64,000 nt of DNA from Vicinamibacteraceae bacterium. Lineage in GTDB: Bacteria; Planctomycetota; Phycisphaerae; Phycisphaerales; UBA5793. The DNA is taken from assembly GCA_011525805.1 (NCBI GenBank), contig WYBR01000098.1:1-64000 (forward strand), written 5' to 3'. A model generated the notes under the pieces. It was not told the DNA's origin and ran no database searches. It saw nothing but the letters and a program-made list of their open reading frames with translations. A program made the translations under genes and the position numbers. Positions 47,069 through 55,515 of the stretch are shown piece after piece; within the stretch, counting starts at the first letter, position 1, and every line of letters begins with the position of its first letter.

Positions 47069-47776
47069 GTGAACCCGCGAACCACACGTCGGATGTTTCT
47101 GCTCGGGGGGCTGGGCTTGCTCGCCGGGTGCGCTTCCACGTCGAGCCGGACATCGCTTCCCGGCGTTCCATGGAGCGCCGGCCGCCCGGCCGGAAGCGGC
47201 GCGCCGCGGCCGATTGAGTTGCCGCCGGTCGAGTCGCCGGTTCGGCCCGCCGTCGGCGGCAGCCAGACCTTCGCCGGCGCGATCCCGCGCAGCGCGTGGG
47301 CGAACGGCGCCCCGATCCCCGCCCGCATGGACCCGCTGACGGGCATCAGCCGCATCACGCTGCACCACGACGGCATGACGCCCTTCTTCTCGACGAGCCA
47401 GGGCGACGCGGCCGCGCGCATCGACGCCATCCGCCGCGCCCACCAGACACAGGGCTGGGGGGACGTGGGGTATCACTTCATCATCGATCCCGCCGGGCGG
47501 ATCTGGGAGGGTCGGCTGCTCCAGTTCCAGGGCGCGCACGTGAAGGACAAGAACCCCGGCAACATCGGCATCGTCTGCCTGGGAAACTTCGAGCGGCAGA
47601 GTCCCGCGCCCGCCCAGGTCGAGGCGCTGCGCGACTTTGTCCGCCGCGTCCAGTCAACGTACCGAATCCCGGCGGCGCGCATCCACACGCACCGTGAACT
47701 CGGCTCAACCCTCTGCCCCGGCGGCGCGCTTCAGGGGCGCATCAACATGCTCCGCCAGGGCGGCGCCTTCGCCTGA
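47069..47776 (+). CDS. Secreted N-acetylmuramoyl-L-alanine amidase (PGRP/amidase-2)
   Basis: 235 aa with a Tat-like leader (RTTRRMFLLGGLGLLAGCAS) that also has a lipobox, so probably a Tat-exported lipoprotein. The amidase-2 fold shows Zn ligands in ITLHHDG, HTHRELGS and TLCPGG, with GWGDVGYHFIIDPAGRIWEGR in between. Cuts the stem peptide from muramic acid in peptidoglycan. Start GTG 47069. Convergent with the LON-domain gene. Confidence 0.9.
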   Translation: MNPRTTRRMFLLGGLGLLAGCASTSSRTSLPGVPWSAGRPAGSGAPRPIELPPVESPVRPAVGGSQTFAGAIPRSAWANGAPIPARMDPLTGISRITLHHDGMTPFFSTSQGDAAARIDAIRRAHQTQGWGDVGYHFIIDPAGRIWEGRLLQFQGAHVKDKNPGNIGIVCLGNFERQSPAPAQVEALRDFVRRVQSTYRIPAARIHTHRELGSTLCPGGALQGRINMLRQGGAFA

Positions 47777-47797
47777 ACCTCGAACGCCGCCGGCCGG

Positions 47798-48508
47798 TCA
47801 GTTCCAACTGCACCCCTTGGGCCAGTCGGAGGTTTGCGTGCGCGCCCGCGAGACGAGGCGCTCCAGTTCGCGCAGTTGCGCCTCGGTGTATTCCGCGCGT
47901 TCAAGGGTGTTCGACTCGGCGAGGAGGCGGTAGCGGCGCTCGGCGTCTTCCGCGGTCGTCATGAGCAGGTGCCCGATGATCTCGATGAGCACGTGCGAGG
48001 GAATGTCCTCGCGCTCGAACCATTTGAGCACGTCCGGGCCGAGGCGCATTCCGGAAAGCGGATCGTTCTCGAGCAGTTCCTGCACGCGGCGGCGCCATCC
48101 GGCGAGTTCACCCTCGTGGGTTTCGGGGCTGGCGTCGAGCGCGGCGAGGCGGGCGAGGCGATAGGGCCGGCCTTCGTCGGGCATGAACTCCTCGACGATT
48201 CGCGCCCGGCAGATGCCCTGGAGCATGATGTTGTAGCGCTCCATCGGCAGGCGCTCGTAACGCTCGATCTGGCCGATGCAGACGACCGGCCGGATCGGCG
48301 GGTTGCCGTGGTACTCCTGCTTCCAGCGATCGCCGGCGAACGTCGCCATCGCGATCTGGCTCGAACCGTCGAGCGCTTCGCCCACCATCTGAACGTAGCG
48401 CGGCTCGAAGATGTGCAGCGGAATCGTCGCGTGCGGAAGGAGGCACATCCCCGCGAGCGGAAAGACGGGGAATCGTCGGCTGAAGTTGATCTGGATCATC
48501 TCCGGCAT
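47798..48508 (-). CDS. LON substrate-binding (N-terminal) domain protein
   Basis: 236 aa made of the Lon N-domain only: FPVFPLAGMCLLPHATIPLHIFEPRY, then the strand-rich part (VVCIGQIERYERLPMERYNI) and a helical tail; no AAA+ or protease domain. Probably recognises unfolded or specific peptides; role unknown. Start ATG 48508, with TACAAT 6 nt upstream and no Shine-Dalgarno site. Separated from the PDZ gene behind it by a terminator. Confidence 0.85.
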   Translation of the reverse strand: MPEMIQINFSRRFPVFPLAGMCLLPHATIPLHIFEPRYVQMVGEALDGSSQIAMATFAGDRWKQEYHGNPPIRPVVCIGQIERYERLPMERYNIMLQGICRARIVEEFMPDEGRPYRLARLAALDASPETHEGELAGWRRRVQELLENDPLSGMRLGPDVLKWFEREDIPSHVLIEIIGHLLMTTAEDAERRYRLLAESNTLERAEYTEAQLRELERLVSRARTQTSDWPKGCSWN

Positions 48509-48514
48509 CGCCGG

Positions 48515-48520
48515 ATTGTA
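48515..48520 (-). promoter_or_regulatory. TACAAT box before the LON-domain gene
   Basis: Near-consensus -10 on the minus strand, 6 nt before ATG 48508; the gene lies downstream of a terminator and so needs its own promoter. Leaderless start likely. Confidence 0.45.
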
Positions 48521-48557
48521 CACGTCCCCGCCGCCCGGCCGGGTCGTGGAAGGGTCC

Positions 48558-48598
48558 AAAAAACCGCGACGCCCGCGAGGGGGATCGGCTCGCGGGCG
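48558..48598 (-). terminator. Rho-independent terminator of the sigma/anti-sigma/PDZ operon
   Basis: On the minus strand a perfect 10-bp stem (CGCCCGCGAG/CTCGCGGGCG, arms at 48589-48598 and 48570-48579, 9-nt loop) is followed 6 nt later by TTTTTT (48563-48558). It is 39 nt beyond the stop of the second PDZ gene. Confidence 0.7.
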
Positions 48599-48636
48599 GC
48601 GCAGGCGAAGGAAAGAGGTCGATTCGGGCGCGGCGA

Positions 48637-49797
48637 CTACGCCTCGGAGGCGTTCGCCGGCTTGAGTTCCTGGCGCAGTTCGTCGTGGCGCAGGCGGAGG
48701 TCGTCGAGAATCTTCTGCATCTGCTTGAGTTGCTCTTCCATCATCCGCATCATCTCACCGTGGTCGGGAGCGGCTCGCCGGAGAAGATCCTGCACGTTCT
48801 TGTCAACCTCGCGCAGCCGCGGCTGGAGTTCGATGATGCGGTTCTCGCCGAGGTTGCGGAAAAGGCGCGGCTGGGCGTCAAGTTGAATCCCCTCTCCCGG
48901 GCGCCCGAAGAGCATCGGCGTGTCGGTGAGCGACCCGAGCCGCCCGCCGTCCCACTCCGCCAGGGTCGCCGACGCCGTGCGGCGCTCGCCCTTGCGGAGG
49001 CAGGTGATCGAGATTTCCGTTCCCGGTTCGCCCTGGCCGACGATCTCGCGGAACTTGTCGATGGCGATGCCGTCGTGCGTTTCCGAGCCGATCTGGACGG
49101 CGACGACGATGTCGCCTTTCTGGAGGCCGGCCTTGGCGGCGGGTGAGTCTTCGACAACGCCGCCGATGCGCACGCCCGCGCCCTGCGGCAGTTCGAGGTA
49201 CTCGCGCAGATCGTCGCTGATCGGCTCGAGGTGAACGCCGAGCATGGACTTGGGCGGATTGAGCGCCGTCAACCGGGTCACATCGAGATTCGGGACCGCC
49301 AGTTCGAAGCCCTTGAAGCCGGGCATCTCCCCGTGAAGTTCGACCTGGAAGTCCTGCGGGTTCACCTGTAGATGCCGCCAGAGATGCGGCTGCCTCGGGT
49401 CGAGGACCTGGACATCGACCTCGACGTGGGCGCCGGCCTCGCCGATCGCTTTCTGCACGTCCTCCATCGTTTCGACTTCGATCTCCTTGCCGTCGATCCA
49501 GAGGCGCACGTCCTCCTTGCCGTCCACCACTTTGCGCTCGATGCGGATGTCCTGAGACTTGGAGGCGGCGGGATCCTGCCCCGCCTGCCGCGTCACCACG
49601 AAGGTCCGGGTCTGCGGCGAAGGCTGCGTGAGCGTGTAGGTGCGCACCTGCGCCTCGCGCGGCGAGGTGAGGACGATCGCGTCGCTCTCGGCGGAGGGGG
49701 CCGGCTGAGTCTGGGAGCAAGCCGTGCTCGCGGCCAGGGTCATGAGAGAAGCGGCCGCGCCGGCGGTCAGGCCGGTCAGGGCGTGTGCGTGTCGCAT
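48637..49797 (-). CDS. Secreted PDZ-domain protein
   Basis: 386 aa, signal peptide (LMTLAASTACSQ, could be lipidated at Cys27), a ~150-residue variable region, a PDZ domain (about 190-290: MLGVHLEPISDDL, GVVEDSPAAKAGLQKGDIV), and a C-terminal coiled coil rich in Met/Glu/Lys (MMEEQLKQMQKILDDLRLRHDEL). No protease domain. Last gene of the sigma/anti-sigma operon; may recognise misfolded C-termini and signal to the anti-sigma factor. AAAGGA precedes the start. Confidence 0.85.
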   Translation of the reverse strand: MRHAHALTGLTAGAAASLMTLAASTACSQTQPAPSAESDAIVLTSPREAQVRTYTLTQPSPQTRTFVVTRQAGQDPAASKSQDIRIERKVVDGKEDVRLWIDGKEIEVETMEDVQKAIGEAGAHVEVDVQVLDPRQPHLWRHLQVNPQDFQVELHGEMPGFKGFELAVPNLDVTRLTALNPPKSMLGVHLEPISDDLREYLELPQGAGVRIGGVVEDSPAAKAGLQKGDIVVAVQIGSETHDGIAIDKFREIVGQGEPGTEISITCLRKGERRTASATLAEWDGGRLGSLTDTPMLFGRPGEGIQLDAQPRLFRNLGENRIIELQPRLREVDKNVQDLLRRAAPDHGEMMRMMEEQLKQMQKILDDLRLRHDELRQELKPANASEA

Positions 49798-49842
49798 GAG
49801 TGATCCATCCTTTCGCTCGAAGTCGTTGCTCAGGGGAGTTGC

Positions 49843-50841
49843 TCAGCCGCCGACGGCCCGAGCCGCCTCGGCCTGGCGCTGCTGCTCGAGGAGCAGAAGG
49901 TCCTTCAGCACCTCCTCGATACGACGCAGTTGGCGGCGGATTCCGTCAAGTTCCGCGCGGAGGGCCTCGGAACTGATCTCGCCGCCGCGGACCCGGGGCT
50001 CCACGAGGCTCACGACGGGCTGGCGCTCGCCGTTGTGGGGAACGGCAATGCCCTCAGGCAGGTCCTCGCCGGTCTCCGCCAGCCACTGCAGCACGTCAGC
50101 GGGCGAGAGGCCCGTCCCGAGTGGTTTCCGGACCGACGCCATCGCCTCCGGGTTGTAACGCTCGACGCGGACTTCGACCTCCGTCTCCCGGCCCTTGCGG
50201 AAGAGCACGATGTTGACCGTGTCGCCGGGAACGGAGGCGGCCATGATGCGGGAGAACTGGACGTTGGTCATCGGCCGCTTGCCGTTGCATTCGATGATGA
50301 CGTCGTGGACGAGCAGACCCGCTCTTGCCGCGGGGAGGTTCTCCTGCACTTCCGTCACCACGAGCGCGTCGCCCGGATTGAGGTTGAGTTGCGAAGCGAG
50401 CGCGCCGGAGATGGGTTCGAGGAGGATGCCGATCATCGCGCGCGGAGAGACGTGCAACGTCTGGCCCTGCGGATCGACGAAGGTGATCGTGCGGCCGGGG
50501 AGCATTTCGATCGCCTTCCTTTCGATCTCGACCCACCTGGCGTCGCGGAACGAGGCGTCGCCGATCCTGATCTCGTACTGGCCGTCGGCGCCCTGGCGGA
50601 CGGTGACGGTCGCCTGCGCGTCAAACTGATCGGGCGCGAGCGCGGCGGGGGGCGAAGCGGATTCGCCGCCGCGCCGCTGCGCCGCCGCGGGAGCAGCGGC
50701 GATATGGAGCGCCGCGGCTGTTGCCGCCGCAATCGCGAGCGCGGACGAGGCCCGCGCTCTGCTTCTCGAGGAAATGTTGGAACGCTGGATTCTGGTTTGC
50801 ATGTTGACCATCCCACGAATCGGATCGAAAGGGGCTCGCAT
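49843..50841 (-). CDS. Secreted PDZ-domain protein
   Basis: About 332 aa. Leader with basic n-region and Ala-rich core (ALAIAAATAAALHIAAAPAAAQ), then a domain with IGILLEPISGALASQLNLN and a PDZ-like PAARAGLLVHDVIIECNGKRP, and a C-terminal helical tail. ATG 50841 overlaps the stop of the anti-sigma gene as TGATG; ATG 50811 and 50802 are alternatives. Similar in plan to the next gene, and probably its partner in sensing. Confidence 0.8.
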   Translation of the reverse strand: MRAPFDPIRGMVNMQTRIQRSNISSRSRARASSALAIAAATAAALHIAAAPAAAQRRGGESASPPAALAPDQFDAQATVTVRQGADGQYEIRIGDASFRDARWVEIERKAIEMLPGRTITFVDPQGQTLHVSPRAMIGILLEPISGALASQLNLNPGDALVVTEVQENLPAARAGLLVHDVIIECNGKRPMTNVQFSRIMAASVPGDTVNIVLFRKGRETEVEVRVERYNPEAMASVRKPLGTGLSPADVLQWLAETGEDLPEGIAVPHNGERQPVVSLVEPRVRGGEISSEALRAELDGIRRQLRRIEEVLKDLLLLEQQRQAEAARAVGG

Positions 50842-51446
50842 CAGTAGCGGCTCGCGAGCATGGCCGGCTCCTGCCGCGCTTCGCGCAGGACCGGATTGGA
50901 GTTCTCATCGAGTTGCAGGTCGTAGAGGCTGACCGGCCGGCGTTCGACGAACCGGCGCACGTAGGTGACGACTTCGCCACCCTCGGCGGCGCTGATGCCG
51001 CGGATCTGCACGGGCAGTTCGCCAACGACGTGGGCCTGCTGGAGATACTGCGCCAGCAGCGACGTGCTCGCGGGGGCGAGAGGTTGGGCGCTCGGCACGA
51101 GCACGGAGCCGGCCCACGCCAGCCCCATGACGAGCGCGGCCGCCCAGCCGAGCATCGGCCGCCAGGAGGCAAACGAGCGCGAGGACGCGCGGCTGGTTGT
51201 CTGAACTTCGAGGGGCAACTGGACCGCGAGCGCCGGCGCCACTGCCGCGTCGAAGCCGGTCTGGAGCAGCGAGGCGCAGCGCTGCGCCTCGGCGAGGCGG
51301 CGCCACGGCTCGGCGCTGGTCGCGGCGAGCGACTGGAACTCGCTCCACGCGGCCTCGTCGGCGGCGCCGTCGACGATCGCGTCGATGAGATCGTCGAGCC
51401 GGTCGGCGGGCGGATTGGCGGCGTCGTTGCGAAGGTCTTCAGTCAT
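50841..51446 (-). CDS. Membrane anti-sigma factor
   Basis: 201 aa: an acidic, helical N-terminal ~90 residues without a zinc motif (DDLIDAIVDGAADEAAWSEF), one membrane helix (about 98-117, MLGWAAALVMGLAWAGSVLV), and a short periplasmic tail. The start overlaps the sigma gene by 8 nt. Function is inferred from position and topology: it binds the sigma factor encoded just upstream. Confidence 0.75.
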   Translation of the reverse strand: MTEDLRNDAANPPADRLDDLIDAIVDGAADEAAWSEFQSLAATSAEPWRRLAEAQRCASLLQTGFDAAVAPALAVQLPLEVQTTSRASSRSFASWRPMLGWAAALVMGLAWAGSVLVPSAQPLAPASTSLLAQYLQQAHVVGELPVQIRGISAAEGGEVVTYVRRFVERRPVSLYDLQLDENSNPVLREARQEPAMLASRY

Positions 51447-52095
51447 GATGAACTCCTCTTCGGGACTGGGCGGCGGCCGCGGCCGCGCCGGAGGTTTCGA
51501 TGGATTCGCTTGGCGTGTCGTTCTCCTCGCCTCCGTCCGAGCCGTGACGCTGCCGCCACTCGGTGCGGAGCATTCTGCGGGCGCGGCTCAGGCGCGTCTC
51601 GACGGTGGTGCGAGGCAGGTCGAGCATCTCGGCAATCTGCGCCGACGAGAGGCCGCGCACGCAGCGGAGCAGAAGCGGTTCGCGGAACTCGAGGGGAAGC
51701 GTCATGGCGTGCTGGAGCAGGGCGGTCGCTTCGTCCGTCGTCTGGCCGCGAACTTCCGGCTCCGGGAAGCGCTCCTGCACGTAGGCGTCCTCTTCGATCG
51801 TCTGATCGCCGCGGGTCTTGAGCGAGCGGGCCGCCTCGCGGGCGATGTTGATGGCGATGCGCCGCAGCCAGGGCCGGAAGGACTGCGCCTCGCGCAGAGT
51901 GTGCAACTTGGACACGAACTTGACGGCGACGTCCTGCATGAGGTCCTCGATGTCCAGTTCCCGCGGCTTGTGAGAAAGGAGAACGGCCGCGAGCCACGGG
52001 CGATGTGCCCGCCAGAGATCGCTCTGTGCCCGGTTGTCGCCCTGCATGGCCAGGACCACCACGTGATCCGGTGCTTCCAATCCCCGATCGGGCAT
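51439..52095 (-). CDS. ECF-type sigma-70 factor
   Basis: About 218 aa: sigma region 2 (DLMQDVAVKFVSKLH, FRPWLRRIAINIAREAARS) and region 4 (LPLEFREPLLLRCVRGLSSAQIAEMLDLPRTTVETRLSRARRMLR). GGAGGAACG upstream of ATG 52095 fixes the start. First gene of a four-gene operon ended by the terminator at 48558-48598, an arrangement like envelope-stress sigma-E systems. Confidence 0.92.
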   Translation of the reverse strand: MPDRGLEAPDHVVVLAMQGDNRAQSDLWRAHRPWLAAVLLSHKPRELDIEDLMQDVAVKFVSKLHTLREAQSFRPWLRRIAINIAREAARSLKTRGDQTIEEDAYVQERFPEPEVRGQTTDEATALLQHAMTLPLEFREPLLLRCVRGLSSAQIAEMLDLPRTTVETRLSRARRMLRTEWRQRHGSDGGEENDTPSESIETSGAAAAAAQSRRGVHHD

Positions 52096-52242
52096 CGTTC
52101 CTCCGGATGCGCGCCGCCGCGCCGCTGGGCAGAAAAGCACGGGCGAGGGGCCGCCGGCGCGGCCGCCGGCGATCCATTCGATCGTATCACCGGGTCCGGT
52201 TGCATGGCGGCGAGGGCGGTCGGGCGTTCCCGGACGCGGGGG

Positions 52243-52248
52243 TATGAT
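52243..52248 (+). promoter_or_regulatory. TATGAT box before tatC
   Basis: Close match to the -10 consensus, ending 8 nt before ATG 52257; no Shine-Dalgarno site. Leaderless start likely. Confidence 0.45.
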
Positions 52249-52256
52249 TCGCTCCC

Positions 52257-53213
52257 ATGACCGCGCGCCCCGAAGAGTTCCGCATGCCGCTTGGAGAGCA
52301 CCTTGAGGAACTGCGCGGCCGGCTGATCATCTGCCTCGTCGCCCCGCTGACCCTGGCCGTTCCAGCGCTGATTTTCGGGAAGCCGATTCTCGCCTGGCTC
52401 CTGCGGCCGATCCAGGCGGCGATGACGGATGCAGGGCTGGTCGGGCGCCTGCAACTGCTCAGCCCGATGGAGCCGCTGGTTTCCTACTTCAAGATCGCCC
52501 TGCTCGTGGCGGTGCTCGTCGCCGCGCCGGTCATTCTCTGGCAATTGTGGCGCTTCATCGAGCCGGGCCTCTACCAGCGCGAGAAGAAGTTCGTCTACCT
52601 GCTGCTGCCCGGGAGCGTGACGCTGCTGGTGATCGGCGTGGCGTTCAACTACTACCTCGTCTTTCCGCTCACGCTGCGGATGCTCGTCGGCTTTGCCCAA
52701 ACGATGCAGCCGATCGCTTCGCTCGCGCCGCCGGAGGGGGTAACGACGCCGCCTGAGATCATCGAGAAGTTCTTCACGGCCCCCCGCTATCCCTATGACC
52801 CGCCGGAACTCAGGCCGGGCGAGTTCTACTTCAACACGACGGTGAACCAGTTGCGGACGGTGGACGAAGAGGGGCGCTACTTCGGCATCGACGCGCAGGT
52901 GGACACGGGGTTCGCGCAGCAGTACGAGATCAAGGCGTACCTCGGCATGCTGCTGAGCATGACGGTGGCGTTCGCGCTGGCGTTCCAGTTGCCGCTCATT
53001 CTGCTGCTCATGGGGTGGATCGGGATCGTGGACGCGGCGTCGCTGCGGCGGTACCGCAAGCATGCGCTGCTCGGCTGCGCGGTGGCGGCGGCGATTCTCA
53101 CGCCGCCGGACGTTACATCGCAGATCGCGCTGCTCGTGCCTCTCTATCTGCTCTACGAACTGAGCATCGTCCTGCTGTGGCTGATGCCCGGGTCGCGCGC
53201 TTCGGCCGAATAA
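52257..53213 (+). CDS. tatC: Sec-independent translocase TatC, with a periplasmic insertion
   Basis: A 318-aa polytopic subunit of the twin-arginine export system that binds RR signal peptides. MPLGEHLEELRGRLI is the cytoplasmic TatC signature; six membrane segments are visible. Between the third and fourth membrane pairs lies an extra ~70-residue hydrophilic insert (about 155-225, PPEGVTTPPEIIEKFF, RPGEFYFNTTVNQLR), making it longer than the usual ~250 aa. Such insertions occur in planctomycete TatC. No tatA or tatB in the window. Confidence 0.95.
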   Translation: MTARPEEFRMPLGEHLEELRGRLIICLVAPLTLAVPALIFGKPILAWLLRPIQAAMTDAGLVGRLQLLSPMEPLVSYFKIALLVAVLVAAPVILWQLWRFIEPGLYQREKKFVYLLLPGSVTLLVIGVAFNYYLVFPLTLRMLVGFAQTMQPIASLAPPEGVTTPPEIIEKFFTAPRYPYDPPELRPGEFYFNTTVNQLRTVDEEGRYFGIDAQVDTGFAQQYEIKAYLGMLLSMTVAFALAFQLPLILLLMGWIGIVDAASLRRYRKHALLGCAVAAAILTPPDVTSQIALLVPLYLLYELSIVLLWLMPGSRASAE

Positions 53214-53331
53214 CGCTCCGGCCGCGCGGGCCGGGGGCGGATAAAGTTGACCGGCCCGGAAAACCGCCCGTGCCGCCCGGAAAAAACGTATATCCGGCAA
53301 AGGACCTCGGACCAACCTCCGATCATCCACC

Positions 53332-53982
53332 ATGTCTGAGACTCACGCGCACAACGGGCCAAAGCGGGAGGCAGTCCTCCCCACCGCCGCGCTGCGGGCG
53401 CTCAGCAGGTGGGTGAAACGCTTGACGATTCTCCGATCCACGCCGCGCGCGCATCCGACCTCGGGTCGGGCGACGGAACGCGACCTCCGCATGATGCGGC
53501 GGGCGCTCGAACTGGCGCGGACCTCCGCGGCCGCGGATGAAGTCCCCGTCGGCGCCGTCGTCTACCGGGGCGACGAGATCATCGCCGAGGCGCACAACCT
53601 CCGCGAAGCGGTGAACGATCCGACCGGCCACGCCGAACTCATGGCGATCCGGCGCGCGGCGGAGCGCCTCAAGACGTGGCGCCTCTCCGACTGCTCGCTG
53701 GCGGTAACGCTCGAACCCTGCCCGATGTGCGCCGGGGCGATCGTGCAGGCGCGCCTGGGCCGCCTGGTCTACGGCGCGACGGATCCCAAGGCCGGGGCCG
53801 TTCACACCCTCTACAACCTGTGCTCCGATCGGCGCCTCAACCACAGCGTCGAGATCATTGCCGGGGTGCTGGCCGAGGAAGCGGGCGATCTGCTCAAGGC
53901 CTTCTTCCGCCGCCGCCGGGCCGAGAAAAAGGCCGATCGCGACGATGATCGCCCCCCATCGAGTCGGGTGCGAATTCGCTGA
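53332..53982 (+). CDS. tadA: tRNA(adenine34) deaminase TadA
   Basis: Converts wobble A34 to inosine. 216 aa, or about 163 from ATG 53491, because the first ~53 residues are not family-like. The Zn/catalytic motifs are HAELMAIRRAAE (His, catalytic Glu) and PCPMCAGAI (two Cys). ARLGRLVYGATDPKAGA is typical of bacterial TadA. The C-terminal basic tail is long. Follows tatC by 118 nt, a gap with no clear promoter. Confidence 0.93.
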   Translation: MSETHAHNGPKREAVLPTAALRALSRWVKRLTILRSTPRAHPTSGRATERDLRMMRRALELARTSAAADEVPVGAVVYRGDEIIAEAHNLREAVNDPTGHAELMAIRRAAERLKTWRLSDCSLAVTLEPCPMCAGAIVQARLGRLVYGATDPKAGAVHTLYNLCSDRRLNHSVEIIAGVLAEEAGDLLKAFFRRRRAEKKADRDDDRPPSSRVRIR

Positions 53983-54051
53983 CGCGCCGGGGTCCGAAGC
54001 GGATCGCTCCGGGCCGCAAGTGCAGGCCGGCTCGTACGTTGTGCCCGAGCA

Positions 54052-54060
54052 TGGTATACT
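54052..54060 (+). promoter_or_regulatory. Extended -10 promoter before the HNH gene
   Basis: TGG-TATACT is an extended -10 (TGn plus near-consensus hexamer at 54055-54060), 43 nt before ATG 54104; this promoter type needs no strong -35. Confidence 0.5.
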
Positions 54061-54103
54061 CCATGGCCGACGGATCGGCGAAGGGCCTCAGGAGGGCCGG
54101 GGA

Positions 54104-54733
54104 ATGCACGCGCATTCGATCGCTCTGGACGCCAAGGTGCTCGTTCTCAACCGCTTGTACATGGCGGTGCGCGTCATCTCCGCGCGCCGGGCGTTCCGCC
54201 TGCTCATCAAGAACCTCGCCGAGGTGATCAGCGTCGAGGACGGCAAGTACTGCAACTACGACTTCCAGACCTGGACCGACCTCGCCCAACTCCAGCAGCA
54301 GTTCGAGCGCGACCAGCACGACTGGGTGCGGACGGTGCGCTTCGACATCGCCGTGCCCCGGATCATCCGGCTGCTGGGCTACGACCGCCTGCCGCAGCAG
54401 ATGGTCAAGTTGAACCGCAAGAACATCTTCGCGCGCGACCGCAACCAGTGCCAGTACTGCGGCCGGACATACGCCACGAGCGAACTGAGCATCGACCACA
54501 TCATTCCCAAGAGCCAGAACGGCTCGGACACCTGGGAGAACCTCGTCTGCGCCTGCACGGGCTGCAACGCGCGCAAAGGCGGCCGCACTCCCGACCAGGC
54601 CAGCCTCACGCTGGTGCGCCGGCCCGTGCGGCCGAAGCGCAACCCGATGATCACGGTGCGCCTGGGCGACAACCGCTACGCCTGCTGGCAGACGTTCCTC
54701 GACAACGCCTACTGGTCGGTGGAACTGCGCTGA
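54104..54733 (+). CDS. HNH endonuclease domain protein
   Basis: 209 aa. The C-terminal HNH domain shows CQYCGRTYATSELSIDHIIPKSQNGSDTWENLVCACTGCNARKGG: two Cys pairs for structural zinc and the His-His/Asn metal site. The N-terminal ~100 residues (VLVLNRLYMAVRVISARRA) are the usual partner region of this widespread chromosomal family. AGGAGG lies 8 nt before ATG 54104. Often a housekeeping gene rather than a mobile one. Its 3' end overlaps rpe by 25 nt, tail to tail. Confidence 0.9.
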   Translation: MHAHSIALDAKVLVLNRLYMAVRVISARRAFRLLIKNLAEVISVEDGKYCNYDFQTWTDLAQLQQQFERDQHDWVRTVRFDIAVPRIIRLLGYDRLPQQMVKLNRKNIFARDRNQCQYCGRTYATSELSIDHIIPKSQNGSDTWENLVCACTGCNARKGGRTPDQASLTLVRRPVRPKRNPMITVRLGDNRYACWQTFLDNAYWSVELR

Positions 54734-55416
54734 CGCGCTGCGGCGCGGCGAAGCGCGTCGATGGCCGCGCGGTAGTCGCTCTTCCTGAAGATGCTCGACG
54801 CGGCGGCGATGACATCGCATCCGGCCGCGCGGCACTCGACCGCTTCCCGCGGACCGATCCCGCCGTCCATCTCCAGGCGCTGATCCGCCCGCAGCCGAGG
54901 CGCGATGACGCGGACCTTCTCAAGCACCGGGGCGATGAAGGACTGTCCCGAGTAGCCCGGGTTCACGCTCATCACCAGCACGAGATCGACGTGCTCGATG
55001 AGCGGCAGGACGCGGGCAACGTCCGTCGGGGGATTGACGGCGATGCCGGCCGTGGCGCCGTCGTTGCGGATGCGCAGCGCCAGTTCGCTCGCTTCCGCTC
55101 CATCGACCGCCTCAACGTGGAAGGTCAGGTGATTGGCCCCCGCCCGGACGAAAGGCTCGATGAAGAGGCCGGGATCGGTCACCATGAGATGAACGTCGAT
55201 GAAGGCGTCGGGCAGGTGGCGGCGGACGGCAGCGCACATGTCCGGTCCCATCGTCAGGTTGGGCACGAAATGCCCGTCCATCACGTCGAGATGAAGCAGG
55301 TCGGCCCCCGCCTCCATCACCGCCCGGCACTCCTCGGCCATGCGCCCGAAATCGGCCGAGAGGATCGACGGAGCGATCAGCGGCAGTCGCGGAGGACGTC
55401 GAACCAGATCAGTCAT
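54709..55416 (-). CDS. rpe: Ribulose-phosphate 3-epimerase
   Basis: A 235-aa TIM-barrel enzyme interconverting ribulose-5-P and xylulose-5-P. Family text: IAPSILSADFGRMAEE, LLHLDVMDGHFVPN (metal His/Asp), IDVHLMV, LVLVMSVNPGYSGQ, EMDGGIG, AASSIF. Start ATG 55416, with TACGAT 5 nt upstream and no ribosome-binding site. Confidence 0.96.
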   Translation of the reverse strand: MTDLVRRPPRLPLIAPSILSADFGRMAEECRAVMEAGADLLHLDVMDGHFVPNLTMGPDMCAAVRRHLPDAFIDVHLMVTDPGLFIEPFVRAGANHLTFHVEAVDGAEASELALRIRNDGATAGIAVNPPTDVARVLPLIEHVDLVLVMSVNPGYSGQSFIAPVLEKVRVIAPRLRADQRLEMDGGIGPREAVECRAAGCDVIAAASSIFRKSDYRAAIDALRRAAARQRSSTDQ

Positions 55417-55421
55417 GCCCG

Positions 55422-55427
55422 ATCGTA
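55422..55427 (-). promoter_or_regulatory. TACGAT box before rpe
   Basis: TANNNT-type -10 on the minus strand ending 5 nt before ATG 55416; leaderless start likely. Confidence 0.4.
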
Positions 55428-55504
55428 GCGGGCCGGCGGGTGAGTTGACGGCGGCCGGTTCGCTGCGCTTTCCAGCCCGCGCCCGGGGCGACGGATGGCG
55501 CGTC

Positions 55505-55510
55505 TATCAT
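55505..55510 (+). promoter_or_regulatory. TATCAT box before the nucleotidyltransferase gene
   Basis: TANNNT-type -10 ending 5 nt before ATG 55516; no Shine-Dalgarno site. Confidence 0.4.
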
Positions 55511-55515
55511 CGGGC

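Noticed and set aside
53247-53294. TTGACC and TATATC as a tadA promoter
   Set aside because: The two boxes are 36 nt apart, too far for one sigma-70 promoter.
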